Of a stretch of 64,000 nt of DNA, positions 38,721-50,123 are shown piece after piece. The DNA is from Liolophura sinensis (taxonomy: Eukaryota > Mollusca > Polyplacophora > Chitonida > Chitonidae): the NCBI RefSeq assembly GCF_032854445.1, contig NC_088295.1, forward strand, positions 16,045,385-16,109,384. Direction: 5' to 3'. A program made the position numbers and the translations under genes. The notes under the pieces were generated by a model, which worked only from the letters and a program-made list of their open reading frames with translations, was not told where the DNA came from and did no database searches. Every line of letters starts with the position of its first letter. Position 1 is the stretch's first letter.

Positions 38721-41640
38721 GTTACAATGTAATGTAGTGTATTTGTGTTAGTCTTCACTTGCCTTGTGTCAGATGGTGCATTTGTCTGATCCCAAACCTT
38801 AAGCAAGACCTTTATTGGTAATAAACATGGGGAAACGGACATATCTTGATATTTAGTCTGTCTGTTTTCTAGTTTGGCTTTATTTAATTTTGGATATGGG
38901 GTATATCATTAAAATTGTCAGGTTTACCCATTCAGATATCTGAATTTATCTTTATTTTGTCTTTACAGATATACACAACATGTGGTAATCAAGCTTTCCG
39001 TCCAAAAAATATTGATATTATTTTTTCCATTTTTAACCAAGATATGCTATTATAATATAATAACATTATTATATTATATAAAAAAGTATAATATATATAT
39101 AATATGTACCCACTCCACCATTGTCTCTGTTCAATTGACATTGTTTTAAGAGAATTTTTATGACGTGTCCTGAATAACCATTATATACAGATAAACGGTT
39201 TTGCTCAATGCTTACATAACTTTATGGAATTTAAGCTTCCTTCTCACACTCCGTAAGTATATGCCACTTAATGCTTCTTCCCAAAACTTGGTAATTTGTG
39301 AACCCATATTTGCTTTTAACTTGTAATAGGACACAAATAATAGGTATATTTAATAATTTATCTTTGAGTTCTGAATAATGCTGTTTTTGTCTGATATGCA
39401 TTTAATGTTGCATAGGAGCATTATCGCAGATTTTTTAGGCGTTAGTTGATTGGAATACATGATCCTTTTGTTTTATGTATAGCTACACAGTTAGATATGC
39501 CTCTTTTTACCCTTTGTAGGATGTATACTGAGTTTATAGGGTACAATTATGAGAGTTTAACTCATAGGCTACGATTGTGAGAGTTTTAAGTACAGTCAGT
39601 GATATACTTTTTCTTTGATGTCTTATTTAGTTAAATTTTATATATGGTACCACAACTATTAGGAACCATTCTTGACCATTATACTGCTTTCATGGGTGTA
39701 CTAAATGATGCAAATAAGGCAATGTTACATGCCGTAAGGGTTTAAACGTAATTTGTGTTCCTAATTGTGTATACATTTATTGAATAAACCTATCTATTGA
39801 TTCATAACCCAAAGGCATGTGTGTAAACGTTACTGAAATTCTGAACGTGAAGCGTTGAGCTGATCCGTCTAAAATATCATCCTCTCTTCGTTAGTCCACT
39901 ATCGGTTTTTGAGGGATATATGCACCCTGACCCCCACACCCCAAATCAGGCAGTTGTAAAACACTTCACCGTTTAGAAATGAAATCTTGTACATAATTTC
40001 AGCTTGGTGAGTCATAAACAATGTTCCAGTTTTCGCTGTTAGGTTCATCTTCAAGGTCATTTTGTATGATCGTTTAGTCTTGTGAACAGTCTTCCTGATT
40101 TTTTTTAGTAAATGATATGTCATTATAAACCTTCATCGAGACATGTTACATTTTGGACCATTTCTTCCATTTGTGACGACATTATTGCCGATCTAGCTCT
40201 GATGTAGACAACGGCGTACAGGTATTTGTTATTCCGACTGCTATCACTGGTAAGCGATATGGCATACTTTCAGCTGCACAATGCCAGTTGTGAAAGAGAT
40301 AATCAAAAAATACTCGGACAAGTCACTGTAGATGATTACATCTTTAAAGGTCACATCGATTATGTTCTTTGGTCCATATATAACAACATGCATGGCTTCT
40401 GTGTTTAGTTTTTAAATAACCCCTATCATTCCAGCAACCTTATCCGGATGCTTTATCGACAACGCCTTGATGGATTCGGTGCTTGTGCGCGAATGTGGAG
40501 CGCACCTTTACCACGTTGGCTGAAAATCTGAACGATTTGTAAATTGGGGCATATTACTATCTCTCTCAGTCGTGGTAAAAGTGAAATTCGATGTATCGAA
40601 ATTTTGTAACTTATTTTGGCATCCTACAAAGCTGAAATAAGAGACGGGAACCGATTAACAGGCATGCATGAATGTGTGTAGTAGCCTAATTCAAATCAAA
40701 TGCGAAGAGGGCTTTTCCGGTTGATGTGTGTGTACTCCTAGTTTTGCGCTGTCAGTACGTTATGTCCGCACGCAGTTGTGATGTTGACCAAGTTAACCCC
40801 TGCAATAGGTTCACGAACATGTGTAGTATTACACATCACCACAGTCTGCATGAGGCTTTTTTGTGTTTCAATACAGGGTTGCTGGTAATCAGGGTGAACA
40901 TATGTAAACCTTATGTAAACGGCGTGACGATTTGAGTTACGAATGCATGAAATACCATCGAATATTGGTTACTTTATTATATACTTTTAAATGGATTAGA
41001 ATTTATACTTAACATCGTGCCGAAACGACTAAGCAGAGGCAATCAAGGACCCAAAGTCACCACCTGGTTGTACTGATGCAAACAATCCCATTGTTCTAAA
41101 ACATTGGACAGCGTAATCATTGATGGATGACTTTCTTACAATCATAATGACATTGTGAAATCATGCAAAAGTTGTCAGACGGACTATCATGCCGTCAAGT
41201 AGTCCAAGCGTTTGCATGCCCTATAAACTAAAAATGTTTAGTATGGCGTTTAATAGCAACCAAATCATTTTATCCTGAGCGAGGGACTATATAGTGCTCA
41301 GTACCAAGTGAGGCCATTTCGGTGACAGAATACACTGGCTTCGCGGATCAACATGCAGAAATGCGCCTCAAAGAGACTTTACTAGGTTTGGAACCAGTCT
41401 GTTGCCACTCAAGTGATGCCACTGTTGCCTGACGAAAATACTTTTAATAGCCACTACAAGGCAGCGAAGAAAAAGCAAAGGATGGCACCATCATACGAGT
41501 TGTAATAGCTGTAACTATTATTTTCTTGTCGTCATTTCTCCTTCATAGACTGTCTGGTGGTGGGGGCATTATGCCCACCTTAATGAGATACCTGCGGATT
41601 TACGCTGGCAACAAGTGGCTTTGCGGTGTCACGCATCTTT
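38721..41640. other. No gene seen
   Basis: AT-rich sequence including an AT microsatellite-like patch at 39045-39110. Small open frames (39899-40123 minus; 40726-40935 plus) have no recognisable domain or convincing splice context. Confidence 0.5.
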
Positions 41641-41647
41641 TGTTGTG

Positions 41648-41965
41648 TGACGTCAAGCATCTAGCTGGCTGCGGTTTCATGTATGATGTATATGCATGGT
41701 TTACTCATTATGACGTCACGCTGCTGACGCTGCAATAGAACGTATAGTAAAAATAAAAAGACGTACCGTAATATATCTCCAGTGTGAGTTAGTAGAGGGA
41801 GTAATTTTGTTAACTGTTTCATTTGTAGAATTAACTGAAAGCTTTCAACCAACAGTCAAACAGAATGGCTTTGGAAACCCAGCCCTCAAGTAGACAGTAG
41901 GGAAACAGACCAGACACTGACGACGTCATAATAGAAGGCACGTTATAGACAATCTGAAGACGTCA
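41648..41965. promoter_or_regulatory. Cluster of CRE-like TGACGTCA sites upstream of the pseudokinase
   Basis: Perfect TGACGTCA palindromes at 41648-41655 and 41711-41718, and one-mismatch versions at 41922-41929 and 41958-41965. TGACGTCA is the classical CREB/ATF site. Four in 320 bp, 0.7-1.0 kb before the start codon, could be a promoter. The motif also occurs inside repeats elsewhere in this window, so it may be coincidental. Confidence 0.35.
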
Positions 41966-42621
41966 CGAAATTACATCACAATCGTTGACTGAACTTTAGT
42001 TGCCGTGTAGAAGAGAAAAGACGGAACGTTGATCGGCCTTTCTTCGGGTTGCTCAGGTAATCCTCGTTTTAACACTTCCTAAGAAAGACGCATAACGGTT
42101 TAGCCGTTGTATGCCCATAGGATTCTGATCCATATGTGTTATAAGCTTATCTTTGCGCCTATACACCACTTCCCAGCTTCCAATTCCGCGCTTGATACAA
42201 CGGTCCACGGTAGATATATATGTATGCCTATACCTCAGATTTCATGCGACAACCCCTTGGAACAAGTCGAGGAAAATTCATTAGTTGTACTTCATTGGCG
42301 CCGAAGCAGATCAAGATTTTCTTGTCTTCTTTTATTTTGCATATCTAAGCTAAATGTAGTAAAGCTGCATTCTGGTCCAAGTCCAACTGGAACTGAACGA
42401 TCGATGCAGGTTGATCATGCTGAATAGATGTTACTTTGTGATGGACACAATGTGTTTATATTCCTAGTCAGGCCATGACTTGCATCTTTACCTTTTTGAC
42501 ACCACCGTGTTTGATTAACGTCTGTCATGTCTCATTTTGTTCAGCTTTCATAACGATGAGTGATGGAAGAGAATGGCGAGGGGGTACATTCTGACCAGAG
42601 GATACGTCTCGTTAGCGTAAG

Positions 42622-43740
42622 ATGAGCAATTCCGGTCGGAAAGCCCAAAGCTTGGAGACGCTTGTATCACGCTTCTCGGCCAAGAAAAAGCGCGAGCAAG
42701 ACATCACGTTCTGGAGTGGCGAGTCGGAGGGTTTCCTGAGTACGGACCGGACCTATTCTCTCACACCCAGGCAAGTGTCCAATGAGCTGGGGGAGAGCCA
42801 GGTGCCTCGTGTTCCCGCTAGAGAGAAAGACGTGCTCTCTGCACACGGCTACTTCTTTCAAAGCATTATTAGCGAGTCAAAGTGTAGTAAATTGTACAAT
42901 GTTACTGACAGAAGAAACGGTAAACTAAAAGCGGTAAGGGTTTACACCATCGAGAATGCAGCTTTAGCCTCTCCACATTTTGTGAACTTCATCAAGAACG
43001 AGATTACTACTTTATCCCAAATTCAACATGAAAACATCATCAGGTTGTACTACAACTTTCAGTACTACTCCAGACATTACGTTATCATGGACTACATGGA
43101 AAACGGTTCTCTGGAAAACTACATGAAAGCACACAGGCTCTTTCCCTCGCCAAAAGAGCGCAAATCTATCTTCCAGCAGATGTTGTCAGCCTGTAAGTAT
43201 TGTCACGATATCAATATCGTTCACCATGACCTCAAGCTGACAAATATACTATTGGATAAGAACAATGACATTAAGTTATATGGTTTTGGGTGGTGTGTGC
43301 CGTGGGCTAGCGAACAAGGGGAGGTTGAGCTGTGTACCGACTATTGCGGAAACCTGGACTATGCCGCCCCGGAAGTGCTAACCCACACGCCATACGACCC
43401 CCGACCCGTAGATATTTGGGCGCTAGGAGTGATTTTGTATACACTTCTTTGTTTTGAGTTACCGTTTGGATCCGTCAGCTCAAGCACCCGCCGACTTTTC
43501 AAGTACCAGAAATCTCGGAAACTACGCAAAAGGATCGTTAAGAAGGCCCCACCGGAAGAGCAGTCGTGTATTCACCTTATCTTGGACATGCTAGAGCCCG
43601 ATGTGACGCAAAGAATCTCACTTAATTCTATATTTTCCTGCAAGTGGCTTTCCGAAGAACGCAAAAGTAAGGCTGAGAACGCTAAATCCACACCCTTTGA
43701 ATCCTCGCCATCTTCCCTGAGTGGCATATTTACAGAGTAA
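42622..43740 (+). CDS. Probable pseudokinase, CAMK/SNF1-like fold
   Basis: A single open coding exon of 372 codons; the in-frame TAG at 42613-42615 fixes ATG 42622 as the first start. The kinase domain covers about 78-343. The Ser/Thr kinase layout is clear: alpha-C Glu (E127 in KNEITTL), HHDLKLTN at 201-208 in place of HRDxKxxN, AAPEVL (249-252 region), DIWALGVILYTLL (264-276) and an Arg near 331. Key catalytic positions are missing. The Gly-rich loop has no GxGxxG, the VAIK lysine is R106 (AVRV) and DFG reads GFG at 221-223, so metal-binding Asp is lost. Only the HRD Asp (D203) remains. Phosphotransfer is therefore unlikely; it is more likely a scaffold or allosteric regulator. A 5' UTR intron (42057-42544) is possible from gctcag/gtaa and ttcag. 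Confidence 0.9.
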   Translation: MSNSGRKAQSLETLVSRFSAKKKREQDITFWSGESEGFLSTDRTYSLTPRQVSNELGESQVPRVPAREKDVLSAHGYFFQSIISESKCSKLYNVTDRRNGKLKAVRVYTIENAALASPHFVNFIKNEITTLSQIQHENIIRLYYNFQYYSRHYVIMDYMENGSLENYMKAHRLFPSPKERKSIFQQMLSACKYCHDINIVHHDLKLTNILLDKNNDIKLYGFGWCVPWASEQGEVELCTDYCGNLDYAAPEVLTHTPYDPRPVDIWALGVILYTLLCFELPFGSVSSSTRRLFKYQKSRKLRKRIVKKAPPEEQSCIHLILDMLEPDVTQRISLNSIFSCKWLSEERKSKAENAKSTPFESSPSSLSGIFTE

Positions 43741-43858
43741 TCGAGGACAAATTTATATCTGTATGACTGCGGTGACCAGTTTTTATACTGCACTAAACAA
43801 TGGCAACTGTGAATGGAAGATTCATCACAAAGACTCGAGTGCCAAGGAAATGGTCGAT

Positions 43859-43864
43859 TTTATT
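43859..43864 (-). promoter_or_regulatory. Candidate poly(A) signal of the cysteine/EF-hand gene
   Basis: AATAAA on the minus strand, 124 bases beyond the TGA (43990-43988). The pseudokinase's nearest plus-strand AATAAA is at 44035-44040, so the two convergent transcripts probably overlap. Confidence 0.5.
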
Positions 43865-43987
43865 ACAAATGACGATTCAGTCAAATCGTAGTATCACAGT
43901 TAGTCAAAAGAAATCTCGTGTTTCTTGGAATGTATAAAATATATGATGAAGGGACAGAGGGCGTGGTCGGACAACTGCTTATACTGC

Positions 43988-45476
43988 TCATGCGCTGTCA
44001 ACGGCTTCAACATCTTCGTCATCTGTTAGACAAAAATAAACACTATGTTATATATATAAGCGAATTATATATATAAACGAATAATAGTATTATATGTTCT
44101 CTGTAACTCCCTTTTACTTACTCAAGTAAGTACAGTTCACAGACATTAAACAGTTACTCTGCACGGGTGTTTTGGTGATTTTGATGATTTCAAAGAGATT
44201 ACATCTTGGTGATGAACGTTAGTCCTGGTGAAATATTAATGGTCGTGGGATTATATTTTAGTGGTAATGTGGAACACACTTACCGGTTTCGAACACCCAG
44301 GGTGCTTCCAGAAACTCGGACTGGCTGATAAGGGAATCTCCTGTAAAACAATGGCATATTAATTAACATTAAGAAACTGTACTGTTTCACACAAGATTTT
44401 TTTAGTGTGATTTATACATGTCAACAACATGAGTAATTTTTATGTACAGATTCTCACTCTCCATAATAATTGTTATGATAATATATGAGCAAAATAATCA
44501 TAACATCTGTATGGAGAGTGAGAAGAGGATTCTAAGTGGACCTTAAGATATTTTTGCTGCTGACATTAAGACATAATAACATATGTGCAAATATTATGTC
44601 TTAATTTCAGCTGTAAAAATACCTTTAGGCCCACTTAGATTTTTATTGAAAGCACTTAACATTCCTAAACCAATTGTCATTGAGAAAAAGTAAACATTTT
44701 AAGCAGTGAAAAATGTATCATGTAATAGAGTGCAGAAGACACCTACCGTTGGCATCGGCGTATTCGAACGTCTTAATTACGCCTGGGTGAGAAGGACTCA
44801 GATCGAGAACATCTGCCAACTCATCAATACTGATGAAATCATCCATGTTTGAGTCGTACACGGCGAAGTTCTTTGGGTATGGGATTGTAAATGTGTTATC
44901 CTGGCCCTGTGATAATACATATTTAATCATTTAAAGATATTGTTGAAGATAACCATGTAAGATTTTTCACGCGCATCTCTGATATCAAGACGTACATGTA
45001 TCAATGGAAGAGTCGCTGATCGATGCAAACTGATTTTGATGTTCGTTCATTTTCTCGTTTCACTCAAATCACTTCTAATGTACAACTGATATTTATATGT
45101 AATGATCTGTCCACGAGGCTTGGTATGTACGCTAGTAACGCATTTCATTATTAACATTGTACCGATATGACCGTTTAGCCAAGAACAAATACACGTGTGT
45201 ATACTGTAAATTTCACCGAGGAACACATGCAATTCCTATAGTTACCTCTCCAGATCGCCTGACTCTTCTGCAGATGTTGTGACAGACGGGTGTGCAGACT
45301 GGAGCCCCACTCCCTGACGTAACCGCTGTACACGTGTAGGAACAAGCAACATTACACAGCGGCTTCTTGATCTGTCTAAGAATTTTTCTGCCCCGGAATC
45401 GAAAGCGCAGGGCGTCAGTCTCCGACAACATGACGACAATCAAGACGGCGAATACGGCAACTAATTTACAGTTCAT
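43988..45476 (-). CDS. Secreted six-cysteine plus EF-hand protein (copy 1, intact)
   Basis: Minus-strand exons 45476-45246, 44906-44747, 44340-44284 and 44022-43988 join in frame to 160 residues, all with GT-AG introns. Residues 1-22 are a signal peptide (MNCK then a hydrophobic core AVFAVLIVVML). A basic stretch with FRFRGRK follows, then cysteines 41, 45, 49, 61, 65 and 69 in the pattern CX3CX3C-X11-CX3CX3C. RRVRR (70s) sits directly before the exon 1/2 boundary and looks like a convertase site. Exons 2-3 encode two canonical EF-hand loops: 95-106 (D95, N97, D99, E106) and 128-139 (D128, N130, D132, E139). The C-terminus is acidic. It is probably a secreted calcium-binding precursor. Function of the cysteine module unknown; I recognise no named family. 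Confidence 0.88.
44451..44639. mobile_element. Two adjacent hairpins (MITE-like) in intron 2 of copy 1
   Basis: Hairpin 1, 44451-44524: 'ttctcactctccat' pairs with 'atggagagtgagaa', with inner pairing of 'tgttatgat' and 'ataatcataaca'. Hairpin 2, 44531-44639: 'tctaagtgg' pairs with 'ccacttaga', and 'taagacataata' with 'tattatgtctta'. The second is a nearly continuous ~109-base palindrome. They are probably small foldback elements. Confidence 0.8.
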
Positions 45477-46098
45477 GGTTGCTGCAATAGTGAAATCAAA
45501 AGTATAGTAAATAAATGGCTGCATGATAACTATTTCCTTTGAACAGATGCATACACTTCTGTATAGCATACGATATCTACATAGCTGACCTCATGTTTTT
45601 TTTTGTGTGTATGCACGTTCCTGGAAGTCCATCTACTACGAACTTGTCATAACCATGGTCACTCACCAGGCTCCTATATACCTTAACTGTCCGGAGAAAT
45701 GCCAACTGACCGTGCTTTGTTTAACTTAGGTCAACATTGCAAATTAATAATTTCCCCGTAATTATTTAATTATATTTTTTAGAAATCCTTTTTCTGCATA
45801 AGTTTACTCTGTAATTGTATTGTTCCATGATTTCTCGTATGATTTATATTGTGGGACAAATTTTCGAATTTTCACTTTCCCTTATTATCGTAATGTTCTA
45901 ATGAATTTCTTCGTCTTTGGCGCAGGATTTTTGTACATATTAGTCAGTAAGTCCTGTAGCTTTAATTTAGTCCCCTATATTCTTTTCCTTAGTTGTTTGA
46001 TCTTTTGAACAATGGTGCATTTTATTCACTGCTCTGAAACTTCGGGCAAAAACTTGCTAAATAATAAATCAAACATCTGTATGTAAGCTCATACTTAC

Positions 46099-46204
46099 CA
46101 AATAAAGCTGAAGATTTCTTGAAAGAGTTGTCGAGAGGCTGTTATCTGCGCACTACAGTCTGTCTGAAGCGTGAGGATATTGTAGGAAGACATCCAGTTT
46201 TATA
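46099..46204 (-). promoter_or_regulatory. Promoter and noncoding first exon of copy 1
   Basis: On the minus strand, TATAAAA lies at 46204-46198. A noncoding exon from about 46172 ends at 46099 before a strong GTAAGTAT donor. The matching acceptor (ttgcag) precedes the coding exon, whose transcribed part begins at 45481, five bases before the ATG at 45476-45474. The resulting 5' UTR intron is about 617 nt. The start of transcription is inferred from TATA spacing. Confidence 0.6.
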
Positions 46205-46209
46205 TTATT

Positions 46210-47400
46210 CATTCAGGATGTGATGACAACTTCATCACTAGGCTGAATCCGCTTCAGTGTAGATACATCACTGCTGACGCATTGACAGGAGAGTTCTCAT
46301 TGGGACGCTGCCCACGGTGGCCTCACCTCTCCACAGCCTGACCTTCCGTGCACTTAAATGAGACACATTCATTTGTGTACACAGGGTTATGGTGGGCATG
46401 ATCACAGAACTGCACAACTGTCGTTTAATTCCGCAAGTCTCTGCTGTGCCCTTTTGAAACAGAAAACAAAGAAACTAACAAATAAAAAAAAAATGACCTG
46501 GGATCCTTATTCCGGGATAAGGTGTTGATGTTATTTGGAACTGTGATTATTGGGTTCGTGATGGGTCCGTTCGTAGGTTGTTTTCTTGATGCTCATAGGG
46601 TTTATAGGGAATCAAATCAGTCATTCTGTCATACCATAGGTTAAATTAATATTAAGTGTGTCATTTGGATGCATATTGTGAGTATCCGTACGCCATATAA
46701 TCTCTATTTCTTGCATTTTTCATAAATTTTGCACACTGTACTGCGTAGTGCTGTAATTTCCATTGGTGAAAATAAATGTTTCGACTAAGCTGTATTGGGT
46801 AGTTTTATGTGGCTGGTCTGGCGAGACCAGAACATGTATAATATCTCGTATAGGGACATTTGTATGCATCAAGTTTGATTTCTTTTACGGAGTTGCAAGA
46901 ATGGTCTATGATTTGTTTATCATTAACACCTTTTAACCATATTCTTGTCTGTAATTCAGAGTCTTTTTTGTTGTTTTCAACTACAGTCATTGACTATACA
47001 CTTATAAATTTATAGGATTATGTTACCTTCAACATCAGACACTTTGACAAGGAAAGGTGATGGAGTACAGAAACCCATGTGATTGATCTGCAATTAAAAC
47101 TGTTGTGCATAGCAGAATGACATTTGAAGTGTTTCAAAAAATATTTTTGAACACATATAGTATTTTATCTTTTAGAATTATATATTAAAGTTGAATCAAA
47201 CCATGAAACTGCTATTTTAATGAAGACAATATAGTGGTACAAATATGAGATTGGTGCTGTGTTACGCATGCTCGCAACATATCCGGCTTCTGTCAATGCA
47301 TTACTTCAGGCGTAGGAGACAGTTAGTTAGATTTTTGATTGTAGCCATGAGCAGTTTCTCATAAATAACTCTTCTAGTTTTAGTTTCAAAATATGAATAC
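46210..47400. other. No gene seen
   Basis: Upstream flank of copy 1. No gene or clear repeat is visible; short open frames lack domains. Confidence 0.45.
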
Positions 47401-47402
47401 AG

Positions 47403-47478
47403 AAACACATCTTTGTCTGCAGCTCAACACACCTTTGTCTCCAGGCCAACACCCCTTTGTCTGCAGCTCAATACTCCT
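47403..47478. repeat. Short tandem repeat, ~3-4 units of 23 bp
   Basis: 'ctttgtctgcagctcaacac' and variants ('ctttgtctccaggccaacac', 'ctttgtctgcagctcaatac') repeat about three times. Confidence 0.7.
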
Positions 47479-48629
47479 TTCGCATATGCTGCTCTCTACT
47501 CTAGCTTTCCATCGCTGCCACCAAGACAAGCTTGTTAGGAGGCTAAACCTCACCCCTGATGGCCTCGGGCCTTTATCAGCATTCATTAATAAAATTGTTT
47601 CAGTTGTTCGTTAGAATCATGTTGTCTACACCTGGACGGAAGATTGCATGTGTATAAAGTACTAATAGAAACAAAGACTGAGCCGGAGTTTTTTGTTTTC
47701 TCCATGAAATCACATCCTGTCTCATCCCCGTGACCCCAGTGACCTTGGCGTTGTTCAAGATTTCCGTACAAAATTTGGTAATGGTGGCAGTGGCGTAAAG
47801 CGAGCAAGGGTACAATGGGAGTTGACTTCAGTCATCATAGGCTTCAAATAATTACCTTGCTTCATTTTACCATGTTTAAAGTAACCGCGTGACGATTTAC
47901 TATATATATATTATTCTACATCATCATTAAAATGTGCTTGCGTTCAAAAATATAAATAATTATATTATTGAACGTATAAAAGATGTTATACTATTTCTTA
48001 AATTTATTGCAGAATCTCTTGATTTAAGTAATCTGTCAAACCCATTAGTTTTCAGAACAAGCCCATTGATAGTTAGTTAATTAAATGAATAAATCAATGA
48101 AAATTATATTTTGCAGACGAACAAAACAAATTGTTACTTTGCAATGGGATTCTCTAGTCAAATCCCGAAGGACATAAATTCTGTCTTACTTTTAGTTTCA
48201 GCGCAGTTTTACATCTTTTATTTATAACGAATAAAGAATGTGTCTGGTTAAAATCCTGGGTTAGATCCGTACATTAATGTAGAGGCCGATGGCTAACCAG
48301 AGAATTATATCACACGCCACACAATGTGCTTAACAGGAAGTGGTTCGGCCAGCCATCACCTAAAACTGTACACATAAACTGAACATAACGCAGGTGCATG
48401 CATGCGTGGTCTGTTTTCAATTAAGGTTTGGCGCATTTGGATGAAATAAGCCCCAAATAAGCCCCAGGCATTAACAGATAACGGCATGTTTCATTTCCAC
48501 CCTTAATGAAAACTGGCTGGGAAGTTCACGTATTTTGGAATGAGGAAAAGTATCATGTAGGACAAATTTTAAAATATTAACTGCAGATTTACTATAATTG
48601 ACCTTAGGTTGTATGTCAAACAATCTTTC

Positions 48630-48885
48630 TTCCTCGCTTGGCGTTCCGCATGGAGGGGATAGTGCAACGACTGGTTCACCCGTATCAGTATAATGGCTCG
48701 GGCAGGACGGCTTACTTGCCTTCGGTAAGGCGTCTCAGTGAAGCAGCGCTAGATAAAAGAGCCGTGGAAATCCGTCCTGCAACAAGGATGCACATTACAT
48801 GTGCTCTAAGGATCCTTTCGTTGTCATATGACTGAAAAATTGTTAACTACACAGTTAAACCCCAAGCACTCACTCGCTCAGACAA
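48630..48885 (+). mobile_element. SINE family 2, near full length
   Basis: Contains 'gcacattacatg', 'gttgtcatatgactgaaaaa' and an end reading 'cagttaaaccccaagcactc'. The same tail appears reverse-complemented at 51346-51780 and 52914-53265. The open frame at 48638-48835 lies wholly inside it and is not a gene. Confidence 0.7.
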
Positions 48886-49359
48886 TCTTTGAGTAAATTG
48901 TGTCCGGGATCCACCAAATCTGTTTTCGCGTCTTTTTCACTTGGTAAAGACCCTAACATATATAAAGGTACAGAAATAAAAATGATATTAATTTGAAGTA
49001 TAAAAGCAGACTGTGAAATGAAGAACTGTTATACTAGTCATTTTTAGTGCGCGCATGCGTCATATTACAGGCTGGGAATTTCGTCTGCACTTAACAAAAA
49101 GGTGATTTGATTTTGTTCTTATATTCTATATGTGAAGTCGTTATTGACCGGTGTCATCAATCCCTGAATAGGTGCAACATCTGCAAAACGCCCAAACTCA
49201 TTTTTTGAACACATTGCAATATTTACATTGACTATGGGTTCAATCCCGTCCTTGTACTGGAAATTGCTTATTATTCGTTTAGCCTTACAGACAAAATGTG
49301 ATTATGGGCGTTCGCGCATGGGTAGGTCTATCTTACATTCGTTGGAAGTTTTGCTTTAT

Positions 49360-50120
49360 GTTCAGGGGAGGTTTGTCTTACTTTCGTGGGAAGGGAAATG
49401 TATCTAACCCTGGGGAATAGGTTTGTCTTCCATTCACGGGAAACTTTGTCTTACGTTCAAGAGGAGGTTTATCTTAAAATCACGGGGAGATTTGTCTTAG
49501 GTTCGTGGGGAGGTTTGTCTTACGTTGATGGGGAGGTTTGTTCCACCTTCGTGGGAAGGGAAGTTTATCTAACCTTTGTGGAGAGGTTTGTCTTACGTTC
49601 ACGGGGAGGTTTGTCTTACATTCACGGGGAGGTTTGTCTTACATTCACGGGGAGGGTTGTCTTACATTCACGGGGAGGGTTGTCTTGCGTTCATTACGAG
49701 GGTTGTCTTATGTTCGTGGGAAGGGTTGTCTTACTTTCATGGGGAGGGAAGGTTGTCTAACCTTTATGGAGAAGTTTGTCGTGCGTTTACGTAAAAGTTT
49801 GTCTTACGTTCTGGGGAGGTTTGTCTTAACTTCTTCACTCGTGGGGTGGTTTGTCTTATGTTCACGGGTAGGTTTGTCTTACGTTCGTGGAAAAGGAAGA
49901 TTCTTTAACCTTTGTGGAGAGGTTTATCTTAGGTTGACGGGGAGGTTTATCTTACGTTCATGTAGATATTTCTTTTACGTTCGTGGGGAGGTTTGTCTTA
50001 TCTTCGTGGAGAGGCTTGTTTTACGATCATGGGGAGGTTTGTCTTATGTTCGTGGAGAGGTTTGTTTTACGTTCATGGGGAGGTTGTGTTATCTTCGTGG
50101 AGGGGTTTATCTAACGTTTG
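49360..50120. repeat. 23-bp minisatellite
   Basis: Over 30 diverged units based on 'ggggaggtttgtcttac' plus 'gttcac' or 'gttcgt'. For example 'cgggga' falls at 49625 and 49648. Long open plus-strand frames here come from the repeat and read as a repeated LSYVHGEV-type peptide with no other coding sign. Confidence 0.92.
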
Positions 50121-50123
50121 AAT

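Noticed and set aside
48638-48835. 65-codon plus-strand open frame
   Set aside because: It lies entirely inside a SINE family 2 copy.
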